DNA of 48,391 nt from CAVSWN01 sp046728115 (GTDB taxonomy: Bacteria; Acidobacteriota; Vicinamibacteria; Vicinamibacterales; CAVVIG01). Location of the stretch: assembly GCA_046728115.1 (NCBI GenBank), contig JBKPDW010000012.1, positions 1 through 48,391 on the forward strand. The letters run 5' to 3'. The notes under the pieces are model-generated. The model was not told the DNA's origin and did no database searches. It saw nothing but the letters and a program-made list of their open reading frames with translations. Positions within the stretch are counted from its first letter, which is position 1. Each line of letters begins with the position of its first letter. Position numbers and translations under genes: made by a program. Shown piece after piece: positions 17,055 through 26,174 of this stretch.

Positions 17055-18548
17055 GTGATGATGCGCGCGCCGGAGGCCACCATTTCTGCCACCAGCGGTA
17101 CGCCTCGCAGAAACCGCGCGGAGCGCCTCGACAACGCGGCGCCGGCAGCTGTTCGCGCGCCCTGGCTGACTCCGCGCACGGCATACGCGTGCGCGTTGTT
17201 CCTCGTCGCGATCTCCTTCGCGTTGTACGCGTCACGCTTCAGCGCCGTCGGCCGCTGGGAAGCGGCCGATTTCGATCCCGCCGACTATCGGTTCGTCGCC
17301 GAATATTTCTGGCATGTGCCCTTCGCACCGGACACGTACGCCGACCCTTGGAGAAGTGGGTGGGGAGCGTTTCTCAGAACGGTTCCGTTTCGGGGCGTAG
17401 GACTGGGCACGCTGTACCTGCTCGTTGGCTGGCTGCGACTGGGGCATGCACCCGCGACAACGACTGAAGTGCAGTCTGCGGGGATACTCCTGGCCACGAT
17501 CGAGAAAGCACTGCTGGCCGCGGCGCTGTTCACGCTCTTTGCCGTCATTCGCCGACGGTGGGGTACGGTGGTCGCGCTTGTTTCACTCGTGGCGACTGCA
17601 TTCCCCTCGCATCTCTGGCGATTCTGTGATGACTTCATCACCGAGCCCGTCGCCCGTATTCTGTTTCTCTTCGCGTTCGCGTGCACGATTGCGATGAGCG
17701 GCGAGCGATCGAGGAATTGGCTGGCGATGGCGGTTGCCGGTCTGTTCCTGTGCGCGACCCAGTTGAAAGTGCAGTGGGGTCTGGCGGGGATGCTTTTGCT
17801 GCCGGCGATGCTGTGGCAGTTCGATCTTCGTCGTCGTGGCGGCGACGCGGACCGGAGCACGCGCTGGCGCGCGGGCATAGTCCTGTGCGTCGCGATCGCG
17901 CTCGCCCCCCTGAGCGTCATCGCCGTGAACTGGATCGGTTGGCGAACGCCGAGGCTGAATCCTGGCATCGGCATTCACATCAACCTGCGATCCGGCGGTG
18001 ACGTTCTGCGACGTTATTCGATGGCACCCGATGGGACGAACGCACCATTCACGAATGCTCACCGGCCTTTGTTGAACTGGTGGAACATCTACGTCGGGCC
18101 CGATGTTACTCCTGACGAGTACGAGGCGTTCGATCGATACGCGCAACACTATGTCTGGACCCATGACCGCGCGGCATTGCACGCCTTATGGGAGGGCTTT
18201 CAACTGGCGTCGACCGTGCCGGGCGTGACCCGCCGGCATGGTCAACTCGTTCGTCTGGAATCTCCCAGCCAGCCATGGCTCACGCTGATCAGATGGATGG
18301 ACATTGTCGTGTGGGCACTGCTGATCCTCGGACTCTGCTTCGCCTCGACACGCCTGCCGTGTGCGCTTGCAGCGGCGTTGTGGGTGGTGCCGGCCGTCGG
18401 GAACGTCTTCTCCCCGTATGAGCTTCGATATCACTTGCCGATGGCCGGCATCGGCGCCGCTGCGTCCTCCATTGTTGTTGCGCATCTGCTGGGTATACGA
18501 CGGGCCACCCGTCCAGCAATCCCAGGACCGGGGCCTACTGATCTGTAA
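17055..18548 (+). CDS. GT-C-like multi-pass membrane protein
   Basis: 497 residues. After a cytosolic N-terminus of ~45 residues there are about ten hydrophobic segments; the first loop has DFDPADYRFVAEYF, like the acidic loop of GT39 enzymes, and the large loop near 300-390 (NLRSGGDVLRRYS, YVGPDVTPDEYEAF) is probably periplasmic. GTG at 17055 is followed by two ATGs, either of which could be used. It is the intact parent of the degenerate copy at 18577-19158. Confidence 0.7.
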   Translation: MMMRAPEATISATSGTPRRNRAERLDNAAPAAVRAPWLTPRTAYACALFLVAISFALYASRFSAVGRWEAADFDPADYRFVAEYFWHVPFAPDTYADPWRSGWGAFLRTVPFRGVGLGTLYLLVGWLRLGHAPATTTEVQSAGILLATIEKALLAAALFTLFAVIRRRWGTVVALVSLVATAFPSHLWRFCDDFITEPVARILFLFAFACTIAMSGERSRNWLAMAVAGLFLCATQLKVQWGLAGMLLLPAMLWQFDLRRRGGDADRSTRWRAGIVLCVAIALAPLSVIAVNWIGWRTPRLNPGIGIHINLRSGGDVLRRYSMAPDGTNAPFTNAHRPLLNWWNIYVGPDVTPDEYEAFDRYAQHYVWTHDRAALHALWEGFQLASTVPGVTRRHGQLVRLESPSQPWLTLIRWMDIVVWALLILGLCFASTRLPCALAAALWVVPAVGNVFSPYELRYHLPMAGIGAAASSIVVAHLLGIRRATRPAIPGPGPTDL

Positions 18549-18555
18549 GGTTTTT

Positions 18556-18586
18556 TTGGGTAAATTTGTCGTCAGAAGCCTATAAT
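18556..18586 (+). promoter_or_regulatory. promoter remnant of the decayed duplicate
   Basis: TTGGGT (18556-18561), 19 bases, perfect TATAAT (18581-18586). The bases after it (TGTAGTGTTGAACCGG) resemble TGTAATGTTGCCGG in front of 17055, so the promoter was copied with the gene. Confidence 0.4.
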
Positions 18587-19158
18587 CGCTGGATAATTCG
18601 TGATGTAGTGTTGAACCGGTGCGCGTGGCGTGTCAGACCGTCGGGCCAACACGACCATCCTTATGAGCGCTCCGCAGTACATGCGCTGCTGCGCGTTCTA
18701 CGCCACAGGAACTGCCTGCCGCGACTCTCCAGAAAGGGTTGCCGGCCGCGGCAGTCCTGAGGAGGTGGCCGATCGTGGTGTTTGCGACATTGCTTCTCAC
18801 GACGTTCCCGTCACATCTCTGGCGAATCTGCGATGGACGATTGAGCGAGCCCCTGACCGGGATTCTGTTTCTTGTCGCGTTCACCTGTACGGTTGTGATG
18901 AGCCGGGCGAAATCGAGGAATGCAGCGGCCCTGGCAGTGGCTGCGTTCCTTCTCTACGCGGCCCACCTGAATCTGCAATGGCTCCTGGCACCGCTGCTGT
19001 TGTCGCCCCCGCTCCTGCTGCAGGTCACAGCCGCAGACGCCGGGTGGCGCGCGAGCGCGAGGCTCCGTGCCGCTGTCGCAGCGATTCGGCTGAAGGCCGC
19101 GCATCTCGTCCAGAAAAGACGGTCCAGCCGTTTGCCGTTCGCCGGAAGTGCTGTATAA
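18577..19158 (+). pseudogene. degenerate, internally deleted duplicate of the 17055 gene
   Basis: From about 18725 the translation (FPSHLWRICDGRLSEPLTG, ILFLVAFTCTVVMS, LNLQWLLAPLLL) matches the middle of the 17055 protein (FPSHLWRFCDDFITEPVAR, ILFLFAFACTIAMS, LKVQWGLAGMLL). The N-terminal ~150 codons and everything after ~19030 are missing or unrecognisable; a ~30-base deletion sits near 18747 and the reading frame before it is broken. An open frame of 139 codons remains (18739-19158), so a short product cannot be excluded, but it lacks the catalytic loop. Confidence 0.75.
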
Positions 19159-19159
19159 T
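19131..19159 (+). promoter_or_regulatory. promoter of the SPASM radical SAM gene
   Basis: TTTGCC (19131-19136), 17 bases, perfect TATAAT (19154-19159). Transcription would begin near 19166, three bases before GTG 19169, which argues that GTG 19148 is not the real start. Confidence 0.55.
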
Positions 19160-19168
19160 GAAGCACTT

Positions 19169-20314
19169 GTGTCGCAAGTCTACGCACTGAAATACCTCGC
19201 CAAGGCGGCCGCCAGCGCGCCGCGCGATATCGTCAACAGCTACGTCGCCCGTCTGAAGCCCATCCACCCGACCGTGCTGATCTTCCACTGCACGTTCGTG
19301 TGCGATGCGCGCTGCGAGATGTGTTTCAACTGGAAGCGCGGCGATCGGGCCACCGACATGAGCCTGGCCGATATCGACAAGGCTTTCAACTCCAGGCTCT
19401 GGTCGCGAATCGAGAATGCCAACATCTCGGGAGGAGAGCCGACCACGCGCAACGACCTGGTGGACATCGCCAGGCTGATGCTCGACCGCTTTCCGCATCT
19501 GCGCAAGCTCGGTTTGAATACGACCGGGCTCACTCCGCATCGCGCAATCCCGATGCTGACCAAGATCGTCGAGCTGTGTCACGAGCGCAACGTCATCTTC
19601 AGCACGCGCGTGTCGATCGACGGCGTGGGCGAGATGCACAACGTGGTGCGACAGGTCAAGAACGGATTCGACAAGGCGAACGAGACGATTCGCGCCATGC
19701 AGGCGTTGCAGAAGAATTACAGCTTCAACTTCGGTATTTCGACGACCATCTTCTCGATGAACCTCGACGACGCCGAGAACATCCTGTCGTGGGCGAGAAG
19801 GGAGAAGCTGGACATCGTCTTCAACATGGTGCGTTTCACCGAACCGATGCTCGGAAACGCCAGCCTTGCAGCGACGTGCACGCCGGTCGGCAAAGAGGAA
19901 GAGCGCATGCGCCAGTTCTTCCTCGATCGCGTCCGCATGGACTCCGTGTTCGACGGCCAGAATCTCGTCTACATGCACTACGCCGACATGATCGAGAACG
20001 GGTATCACCGTCTGGCTCCGTGTCCGTTTCAAACGCAAGGCGTGATGCTGAACCCCGACGGCGGCCTTTTTTTCTGCGAGAACAGCGAAGTGATGGGCAA
20101 CGTGCGCGAGACGGATCCGGCTGAGATCTATTTCAACGCCGCGAGCCAGGCTCACCGCAACATGATCCGCGACGAAAAGTGCCCGACCTGTCTCAGTCCC
20201 TGTCAGATGAACGTGGCGGCCATCAAGCAGATTGGTCCGTACGCCCGATTCATCGTTCGCGCCACCCGCGAGAAGCGCAAGTACCGGCACCAGGGAGCCC
20301 TGGCAGAAGCCTGA
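19169..20314 (+). CDS. Radical SAM protein with SPASM-like C-terminal cluster domain
   Basis: About 381 residues. The cluster motif CDARCEMC (CxxxCxxC) lies near residues 45-52 and is followed by NISGGEPT. The C-terminal region has CPFQTQG, a glycine/aspartate turn (NPDGGLFFCENS) and CPTCLSPC, as in SPASM proteins with an auxiliary Fe-S cluster that modify peptides or sugars (for example AnSME, MoaA-related). The substrate is unknown. I chose GTG 19169 because a TATAAT box ends nine bases before it; GTG 19148 would add seven residues. It sits at the tail of the decayed GT duplicate and converges with the 20376 GT gene. Confidence 0.85.
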   Translation: MSQVYALKYLAKAAASAPRDIVNSYVARLKPIHPTVLIFHCTFVCDARCEMCFNWKRGDRATDMSLADIDKAFNSRLWSRIENANISGGEPTTRNDLVDIARLMLDRFPHLRKLGLNTTGLTPHRAIPMLTKIVELCHERNVIFSTRVSIDGVGEMHNVVRQVKNGFDKANETIRAMQALQKNYSFNFGISTTIFSMNLDDAENILSWARREKLDIVFNMVRFTEPMLGNASLAATCTPVGKEEERMRQFFLDRVRMDSVFDGQNLVYMHYADMIENGYHRLAPCPFQTQGVMLNPDGGLFFCENSEVMGNVRETDPAEIYFNAASQAHRNMIRDEKCPTCLSPCQMNVAAIKQIGPYARFIVRATREKRKYRHQGALAEA

Positions 20315-20329
20315 CAACCTGGATCAACT

Positions 20330-20374
20330 CTTCGCCACGAAGGACGCAGGTCTGTATCCACCGTGGTGGCGAAG
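20330..20374. terminator. hairpin between convergent genes
   Basis: CTTCGCCAC (20330-20338) pairs with GTGGCGAAG (20366-20374) across a 27-base loop. It occupies the whole 61-base gap between the radical SAM stop and the stop of the opposing GT gene, so it may end both transcripts. Confidence 0.4.
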
Positions 20375-20375
20375 C

Positions 20376-22004
20376 TCACAACTTGGGCGTTCGTCGGTAC
20401 ATCTCGAGGTTCGGACCCGGTCTCCGAACGCCATTGAACCCGCCGTAGGGCAGATAAAACGCATCCTGCACGTCGTAGACGTTTCCGGGCGCGTCTAGAT
20501 CCACGGCTTTCACGATGTAGACCAGCTGATAATCCGACGCGAGCATCCCGACCACGATATCCGGGACGTGGCTGTAGGGAAGAGCCGAGCGCTGCACGAC
20601 GATCCAGTCAGGCGGCTCGTTGACCACGTGGTTCTTTTCGTAAAAGTTGTTCGCCTTGTAATCGAACGCGAGAAGCCGATACTTCGGATCGAGCCGATCC
20701 TCGAGCGGCGGGTGGCCGTAGGCATTGCCGGTCACGAACACGATCGAGCCACGCGGCACGTGCTCGTCGATCCAGCGTGCGGCGACGACGCGGCTGTCTT
20801 CGCGCGCGAGAAGGCCATCGAACTGCACGACGCTCCATGCTGACGGCGCGATAACGAGCAGCGCGAAAACCGTGGCAACGAGAGACTGATTCACAGGAAT
20901 CCGCGAGGCAACAACCCGAGCGAGACCGTCTACGAAGACTGCCGCAAACAGGCATAGGAACGGCACGGCCGGAATCATGTAGCGGACGAAGACGTTGGCG
21001 CTTGCCCCTGCCGTGACGTAGTAGGCGGCGGGAAACGAGCTCAGCAGCAGGGCGACCGCTGGCTGCCGCCGTGCCAGCACGACGATTCCTGCGAGCGATG
21101 CAATCAACAGCGGCAGCCCGAGGCCGTGCAGGAGCGAGAACCGCAGGTGGTAGATCCAGCCCGGTTCGAGGAATCCGCGCGGCGTCATCCCGGCGCTCAT
21201 CGAGTCGAACAGCAATCGAAAATCGTTCAGTGCGCGCTTGTGGTCCAGCAGGACATACGGCGTCGTCACGAAGAACGTCGCCACCATCACCAGCGCCATC
21301 AGCGGCAGATATGTCCCGCGAACGGTGGCCCGCCAATTCGCCCGGCGGGGCCAGGCGTGCAGCCCTTCGACGACCAACATCGGCAGCGCCAGCAGCACTG
21401 CGTTGTACTTCGTTCCCGCCGCCAGGCCCGCATAGAACGCGGCAAATCCCGCGTGCCGCCACTGGCGGTCCTCATACAGGCGTACAAGGGACAGAATCGA
21501 CCACATCGCGAAGAACGTCAGGGTGACGTCCGTCGTGGCGTAGTGGGAGTCCCGCACGTGAAGAAACGAAAGAGACAGAAAGAATGCCGCGAGCACGCCG
21601 ACCGATTCCTCGAAGAGCGCCGCGCCGATGCGATACACCCACACCACGGTGAGCGTACCGAACAGAGCGGTCGCACTGCGGCCGATGATGTACAGGACCT
21701 GCCAGCGCCCATGCGTTCCACTGGCAAAATGCGCGGCGCTCGTGAACCAACCTGCGGTTCGACCGCACCAGTAGTAAATCGCGAACAATCCGCCAACGAG
21801 GTAAAAATACAGCGAAGGGTAGTCGAAGAATCGCGGGTTGAAGTCGCTCGTGAAGAATCCGAGTGCCTTTGCGACCACCAGTAGTTCGTCGGGCCGCGCA
21901 TGCACGAAGGGCAGACCGAACGTCAGGCCGTACAGGCGCACGGCAAGGGCGATCGCCACGATGGCGCCCAGGAGGATTCGGGATCCCCAGGTCGAAGCCG
22001 TCAC
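20376..22004 (-). CDS. GT-C (family 39-like) glycosyltransferase
   Basis: 542 residues, multi-pass; first loop VHARPDELLVVAKAL has the acidic pair of GT39 enzymes, and a soluble C-terminal domain (about 380-542) follows. The start is GTG at 22004, whose last bases overlap the TGA of the upstream gene (GTGA). An open frame runs ~670 bases further upstream, but that part is antisense-like, arginine-rich and lies inside the next gene, so I left it out. It forms a two-gene unit with 22001-23698. Confidence 0.85.
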   Translation of the reverse strand: MTASTWGSRILLGAIVAIALAVRLYGLTFGLPFVHARPDELLVVAKALGFFTSDFNPRFFDYPSLYFYLVGGLFAIYYWCGRTAGWFTSAAHFASGTHGRWQVLYIIGRSATALFGTLTVVWVYRIGAALFEESVGVLAAFFLSLSFLHVRDSHYATTDVTLTFFAMWSILSLVRLYEDRQWRHAGFAAFYAGLAAGTKYNAVLLALPMLVVEGLHAWPRRANWRATVRGTYLPLMALVMVATFFVTTPYVLLDHKRALNDFRLLFDSMSAGMTPRGFLEPGWIYHLRFSLLHGLGLPLLIASLAGIVVLARRQPAVALLLSSFPAAYYVTAGASANVFVRYMIPAVPFLCLFAAVFVDGLARVVASRIPVNQSLVATVFALLVIAPSAWSVVQFDGLLAREDSRVVAARWIDEHVPRGSIVFVTGNAYGHPPLEDRLDPKYRLLAFDYKANNFYEKNHVVNEPPDWIVVQRSALPYSHVPDIVVGMLASDYQLVYIVKAVDLDAPGNVYDVQDAFYLPYGGFNGVRRPGPNLEMYRRTPKL

Positions 22005-23698
22005 CGTGCGTTCTCGTCGTCGATGCGGTAGATGGCGACGTCGCCCTCGGCCGCGATTGGATGGAGCGCACGGGCACGATCGAGGCGCTCGAGCGCGTCG
22101 GGCCAGCGGCGCGAGAACTCCTCGCGGTGGATCACGACGTGCCGCACGTTCAGCTGTCGGAGCACTGCGATCGATTCGTCCGCGGGAAACTGAGCGAGAT
22201 CGATGCGACGCTGCAAATAGCTGTCCGGCAGAAAGCCGCTGTAGCCGTTGACGAGCGGCCACCAGCCGATCATCGAATTCAGCATGTACGGCGCGTTTTT
22301 CCCGAATGCGGGCGGCGCAGGCAGGGGGAGCTCGATCACAGCGCCCGGATGCTCGAGCGCCAGCGTTCGATAGACGGGAGGCACCTCGTAACGATGGACG
22401 TAGCCGAGCGGCAGTCTCGCTGCTTCGACGGTGACGAGCAAGGCAGCAAGCAATCCGAGCGTCGCTCGCCGCGTTTGCGACATGGCGTCGAGACGATTCA
22501 GTCGTGCAAGCCCGAATCCCGCAAGCGCAGCCACCGCAACGAGCGCCAGATATCCGAAGCGCACTGTCGCGCGGATGCCTTGGAGCAGCGGCACCGCCCG
22601 ATAGAGTAATTCGTAGCCGGGCAGTTTCGTGCCGAACGACAACACAAACCCGGCGACGCCGATCGCCACCCACAACCGCATTCGGCGGTCACGCCAGGCC
22701 AGGCCAGCGACGACCGTCACGCCCGACAGCAGAACCGCGACGATCCCCGGGAAGAGCGCTGCCCGCATCTTGGTCCAGAAGCGCGCGCTCCAGACGCCGA
22801 AATGGATGCGTCCTCCGGTGGTGAGGTAGTCGGCGACCGACCCGTCGTAGACAGCAACCGCGGTGAGCGACCGGGTCAGTCCCTGCTGGCGCTGTGCATG
22901 CAGGTACGGCAACAGAAACGGAATCAGCATCACCGAGACGATACCAGCGGCCAGCACGAGCAGCGCGAGCGTTCTGCGGCGCTGGCGCCCGAGCCATTCA
23001 CTCGGCCGCACGAAGGCGGCGGCGACCATCGCGAACGCCATCATCACGAGCAGGTAGTTCGACGTCAGCGTCTGCAAGGCGACGGCGATGCCCAATATGA
23101 ACGCCGTGGTCGCGCTCGGTCTGACCAGCAGGCGATCCAGGGCGTAGACGGCAACCGGCAAGAACTCCACGTGCATCGCCTGCAGATTGGCAATCCGCGT
23201 GAGTGAATGCGCGTTGAACGCCATGAGTAGTCCCGCGACGACGGCGGCCCAGACATCGCCCGTCCATCGGTACATCACCAGGCACATCGTCCAACCGGTC
23301 AGCGTCAGTCCCGCCATGATCAGCAGGTTGTGGACGAGGAGCGAAGAGACGCCGGCCCACAGCAGCGGAGCGCCCATCAGCGCCTGCACGAACATGTGTT
23401 CGGAGAACGCCAGCGTGTTCGGTTCGGGAAAGAAAATATTCGCGTCGAACAGATGCAGGGGATGCCGCGGCAGCTGATGAGCGATCCAGCCGATGATCCA
23501 CTCGTTCAGCATCGCATCGCCAGTGTCGTGGCGCGACCAGGTGGCGGGGGCCATCGCAAGCGGCCATGTGTGAAGCACGGTCATGCCAGCGAACAGGAGC
23601 AGCGATCCGAGCACCCACCGTACTGCGACCGGATGCAGATCGTTTGTGTGGGCGCCGCCATCGGCGGCCGGCCGGTTGAACATGCCAGTGAAGGCCAT
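22001..23698 (-). CDS. Large multi-pass membrane protein, GT-C type
   Basis: About 565 residues with ten or more hydrophobic segments. The first loop SRHDTGDAMLNEW carries acidic residues like those of membrane GT-C enzymes; the C-terminal ~130 residues are soluble and include VIELPLPAPPAF. Two starts are possible: ATG 23698, directly against a TATAAT box, or ATG 23683, which would be transcribed from that box with a short leader. The open frame upstream to 23965 overlaps the PA14 gene on the other strand and is not coding. Confidence 0.75.
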   Translation of the reverse strand: MAFTGMFNRPAADGGAHTNDLHPVAVRWVLGSLLLFAGMTVLHTWPLAMAPATWSRHDTGDAMLNEWIIGWIAHQLPRHPLHLFDANIFFPEPNTLAFSEHMFVQALMGAPLLWAGVSSLLVHNLLIMAGLTLTGWTMCLVMYRWTGDVWAAVVAGLLMAFNAHSLTRIANLQAMHVEFLPVAVYALDRLLVRPSATTAFILGIAVALQTLTSNYLLVMMAFAMVAAAFVRPSEWLGRQRRRTLALLVLAAGIVSVMLIPFLLPYLHAQRQQGLTRSLTAVAVYDGSVADYLTTGGRIHFGVWSARFWTKMRAALFPGIVAVLLSGVTVVAGLAWRDRRMRLWVAIGVAGFVLSFGTKLPGYELLYRAVPLLQGIRATVRFGYLALVAVAALAGFGLARLNRLDAMSQTRRATLGLLAALLVTVEAARLPLGYVHRYEVPPVYRTLALEHPGAVIELPLPAPPAFGKNAPYMLNSMIGWWPLVNGYSGFLPDSYLQRRIDLAQFPADESIAVLRQLNVRHVVIHREEFSRRWPDALERLDRARALHPIAAEGDVAIYRIDDENAR

Positions 23699-23708
23699 AT
23701 TATAAGGC
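23676..23708. promoter_or_regulatory. symmetric divergent promoter
   Basis: ATATTATAA serves both strands. Forward: TTGAAC (23676-23681), 16 bases, TATTAT (23698-23703), five bases, GTG 23709. Reverse: TATAAT (23704-23699) read toward ATG 23698/23683; no clear reverse -35. Overlapping -10 boxes of this kind can drive two genes from one site. Confidence 0.5.
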
Positions 23709-26174
23709 GTGGTTTCATTCGCACCGGCGACACGATCTCGCGTGTTGATCGCGTTGATCGCTTTGTCGGTCGTGGCGGCCATCTCTCGCGCAGCGCTGAA
23801 CAATGGCCAGGGTTTGCGCGCCGAATATACAGCCGCCTCGCAGTGGAGCAGGCAGTCGCACGTCGGCGTGGCATCGGAGATCTCTACGCGCGCGATCAGC
23901 GAGGCATGGGCGGGCGCTCCGCCGCCGCAATTCCGCGCGACCTGGACCGGATATCTCGTCGTCACACGACCGGGCCTTTACACGTTCGCCACGACCTCGG
24001 ACGACGGGTCCACCGTCACCATCGACGGACAACGAGTCGTGGACAACAGCGGGGATCACAGCGCGCAAACACGAACCGGACGCATCCAGCTTGTCCGGGG
24101 GGCGCATCTGGTCCGCATCGAATATTCCCAGGTCGCCGGAGAGTACGAAATGTCCTGGTCGTGGGCGTACAACGGTTCCGTCATGACTCCGGTGCCGGCC
24201 TCCGTGCTGTGGAGGAGACATGTAAGCCCCTGGCGGCCGCTGGCTGTTCGAATTGTCGATGCGGTCTTCTTCACGGCACTCATCACGCTGGGTCTGGTGG
24301 CGGCGTGGACCGGCTGGCGGCTCAAGGGTCGCGAATGGGGGCGCGTTGCAGCACGTTCGGTCACCGGGACTGTACGCGGTCTTGCGAAGCAACCACCGTT
24401 ACCGGGTCGTGCCACCGTCTTCCGGATTGCGATGTTGTTCGGATCGTTCGTCGCGGCACTCCTCGTTGCGGAGATAGCGGCCCGCGCAATCTTCAGGTCG
24501 GTGCGCTCGAGTGGTGACGCCAGAACGTTCTTTGCACAGCGACCCGAACCGGTGCGCATGAACAACCTCGGGTATCGAGGCGGTGACGTCGGCCCTAAGA
24601 GCGAACGGTATCGAATCGCTGTCGTCGGCGATTCCATCACATGGGGTGTCGGCCTGCCCGAGCACGAGCGCTATTCGAATCTGCTTCAGGATGCGCTGGG
24701 CAATGATTACGAGGTCCTGAATTTCGGCATACCCGGTCACAACATGCCCGAGCACCTCCAGGTGCTCGACCTGGCAATGGCGCAGGGCGCCGATTTCGTC
24801 CTGCTGCAGTTGTATACGAACGATTTCGAGACCGGGGCGATGGTGCGCCCGCGGACGAGACCGCTGCTGCCGTGGTCTGCGCTCGATCGATGGATGCTGC
24901 GATCGTCGATCGTCTACACGATGATGTCGGCGCAATGGCCGCGTGTGCAGGAAAGCTTGGGACTCGCGGAGAGCTACCAGCATTACATGTACCGATACCT
25001 CGGGGATCCGCAATCACCCGAATCCCGCGCCGGCTTTGGCATGCTGCGCGAGTTCATCGATCGGGCGCGGACGGCTGGTGTGCCCACCGGAACGGTGATG
25101 TTCCCGAACCCGGAACTTATGGCCGGCAACTATCCGTATGGCTATCTGCACGATCGCGTCCACGGCGTGTGTGTCGAAAAGCAGATCCGCTGCGTCGACC
25201 TGCGCGGTCCGTTCCTCTCGAACTTCACCGACGTAAAGGACATCGTGGTCAGCCCATTTGACGGGCATCCGAGTGCTCGCGCAAGCAAGGTCGCCGCCGA
25301 GGAAATCCTTGCGGAGTTCAGACCTCTCTGGCAGCCGCGATCAATAGGGAGCGGACACGGCGCGGTCCGTCGGGATTCGCGTGCTGTGAATCTGGACGAC
25401 CTGCCACTGGCCGCTGCGCTTCGCGAAGACCATCGTGAACCACGACTGGGTCGGGGTGCCATCGTCGGCGACCCCTGCGTCCCGCCACGTGACGGTCGCC
25501 GCGTTGCCGGCCAGGTGGACTCGTTCATCGACCTGCGGCGTCCGAGGTCGATGGAGTTTGTCCTCCATGGTGTCGATGAGATCAGCCTTGGTTCGGACAC
25601 CCATCTCCGCGATTCGAAGCAAATCGTCGGCGATGTACTGTGTATAGACGGGGGTGTTTTTTTCCCAATACAGGCGATGCTGCTCGTGCAGCGCCTTCAA
25701 CACCTCGTCGACGGAACCGCGGCCCGGATCGACAGGTCGTTCGACAATCGCCCCTGGCGAGTCAGGCGCAAACGGCGGCTTGACCAGTGGCGAAGGGTTC
25801 ACGGCTTTGCGCGGGACCTCGGTGTAATGGCCGCTGACCATATGCCAGCCAGCATTGGAACGTTCCCAGACGCGAAGGAAATATTCCTGGCCCAACGTGT
25901 TGTCCGAATAGCGCCACGACGACCGACCGCTCACGAGGGCCAGATTGCCAAATACCCGGACATTCAGATGCTCGTCGACCTGGCCAGCACGCGGCCGAAC
26001 CAGACCCGACCGGACCTGGCCGAGGCGCTCGGCCCGGCCGATGCGCGTACCGTCCGCGTTGACGATCGTCAGGCTCGGCGACGCCAGGCGACGGTAGGCC
26101 CGGTCGTCGCGCTGCCGCACGGCGAGGGCCCGCGCGCGCTCGTACACCGTGACAGCGGCGACGACTTGTGGTGA
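23709..26174 (+). CDS. PA14-domain, membrane-anchored SGNH hydrolase; frame runs on antisense past the conserved end
   Basis: Recognisable part is residues 1-541 (to about 25331). Order: hydrophobic segment (11-28), PA14-like domain (about 33-155, YTFATTSDDGS, VTIDGQRVVDN), helix (about 183-205), arginine-rich loop, helix (about 240-260), SGNH hydrolase with GDS (307-309), GIPGHN, TND (370-372) and DGH (518-520). This type removes or transfers acyl groups on cell-wall or exopolysaccharide sugars. The frame then continues ~280 codons with no family likeness, antisense to the 25341-26249 gene; a TAG lies at 25345 in the next frame. I doubt that the tail is a real domain. GTG start follows TATTAT by five bases. 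Confidence 0.7.
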   Translation: MVSFAPATRSRVLIALIALSVVAAISRAALNNGQGLRAEYTAASQWSRQSHVGVASEISTRAISEAWAGAPPPQFRATWTGYLVVTRPGLYTFATTSDDGSTVTIDGQRVVDNSGDHSAQTRTGRIQLVRGAHLVRIEYSQVAGEYEMSWSWAYNGSVMTPVPASVLWRRHVSPWRPLAVRIVDAVFFTALITLGLVAAWTGWRLKGREWGRVAARSVTGTVRGLAKQPPLPGRATVFRIAMLFGSFVAALLVAEIAARAIFRSVRSSGDARTFFAQRPEPVRMNNLGYRGGDVGPKSERYRIAVVGDSITWGVGLPEHERYSNLLQDALGNDYEVLNFGIPGHNMPEHLQVLDLAMAQGADFVLLQLYTNDFETGAMVRPRTRPLLPWSALDRWMLRSSIVYTMMSAQWPRVQESLGLAESYQHYMYRYLGDPQSPESRAGFGMLREFIDRARTAGVPTGTVMFPNPELMAGNYPYGYLHDRVHGVCVEKQIRCVDLRGPFLSNFTDVKDIVVSPFDGHPSARASKVAAEEILAEFRPLWQPRSIGSGHGAVRRDSRAVNLDDLPLAAALREDHREPRLGRGAIVGDPCVPPRDGRRVAGQVDSFIDLRRPRSMEFVLHGVDEISLGSDTHLRDSKQIVGDVLCIDGGVFFPIQAMLLVQRLQHLVDGTAARIDRSFDNRPWRVRRKRRLDQWRRVHGFARDLGVMAADHMPASIGTFPDAKEIFLAQRVVRIAPRRPTAHEGQIAKYPDIQMLVDLASTRPNQTRPDLAEALGPADARTVRVDDRQARRRQATVGPVVALPHGEGPRALVHRDSGDDLW

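Noticed and set aside
22005..22673. N-terminal extension of the 20376 GT gene
   Set aside because: Lies inside the 22001 gene on the same strand in another frame; arginine-rich; GTGA overlap at 22004 gives a better start.
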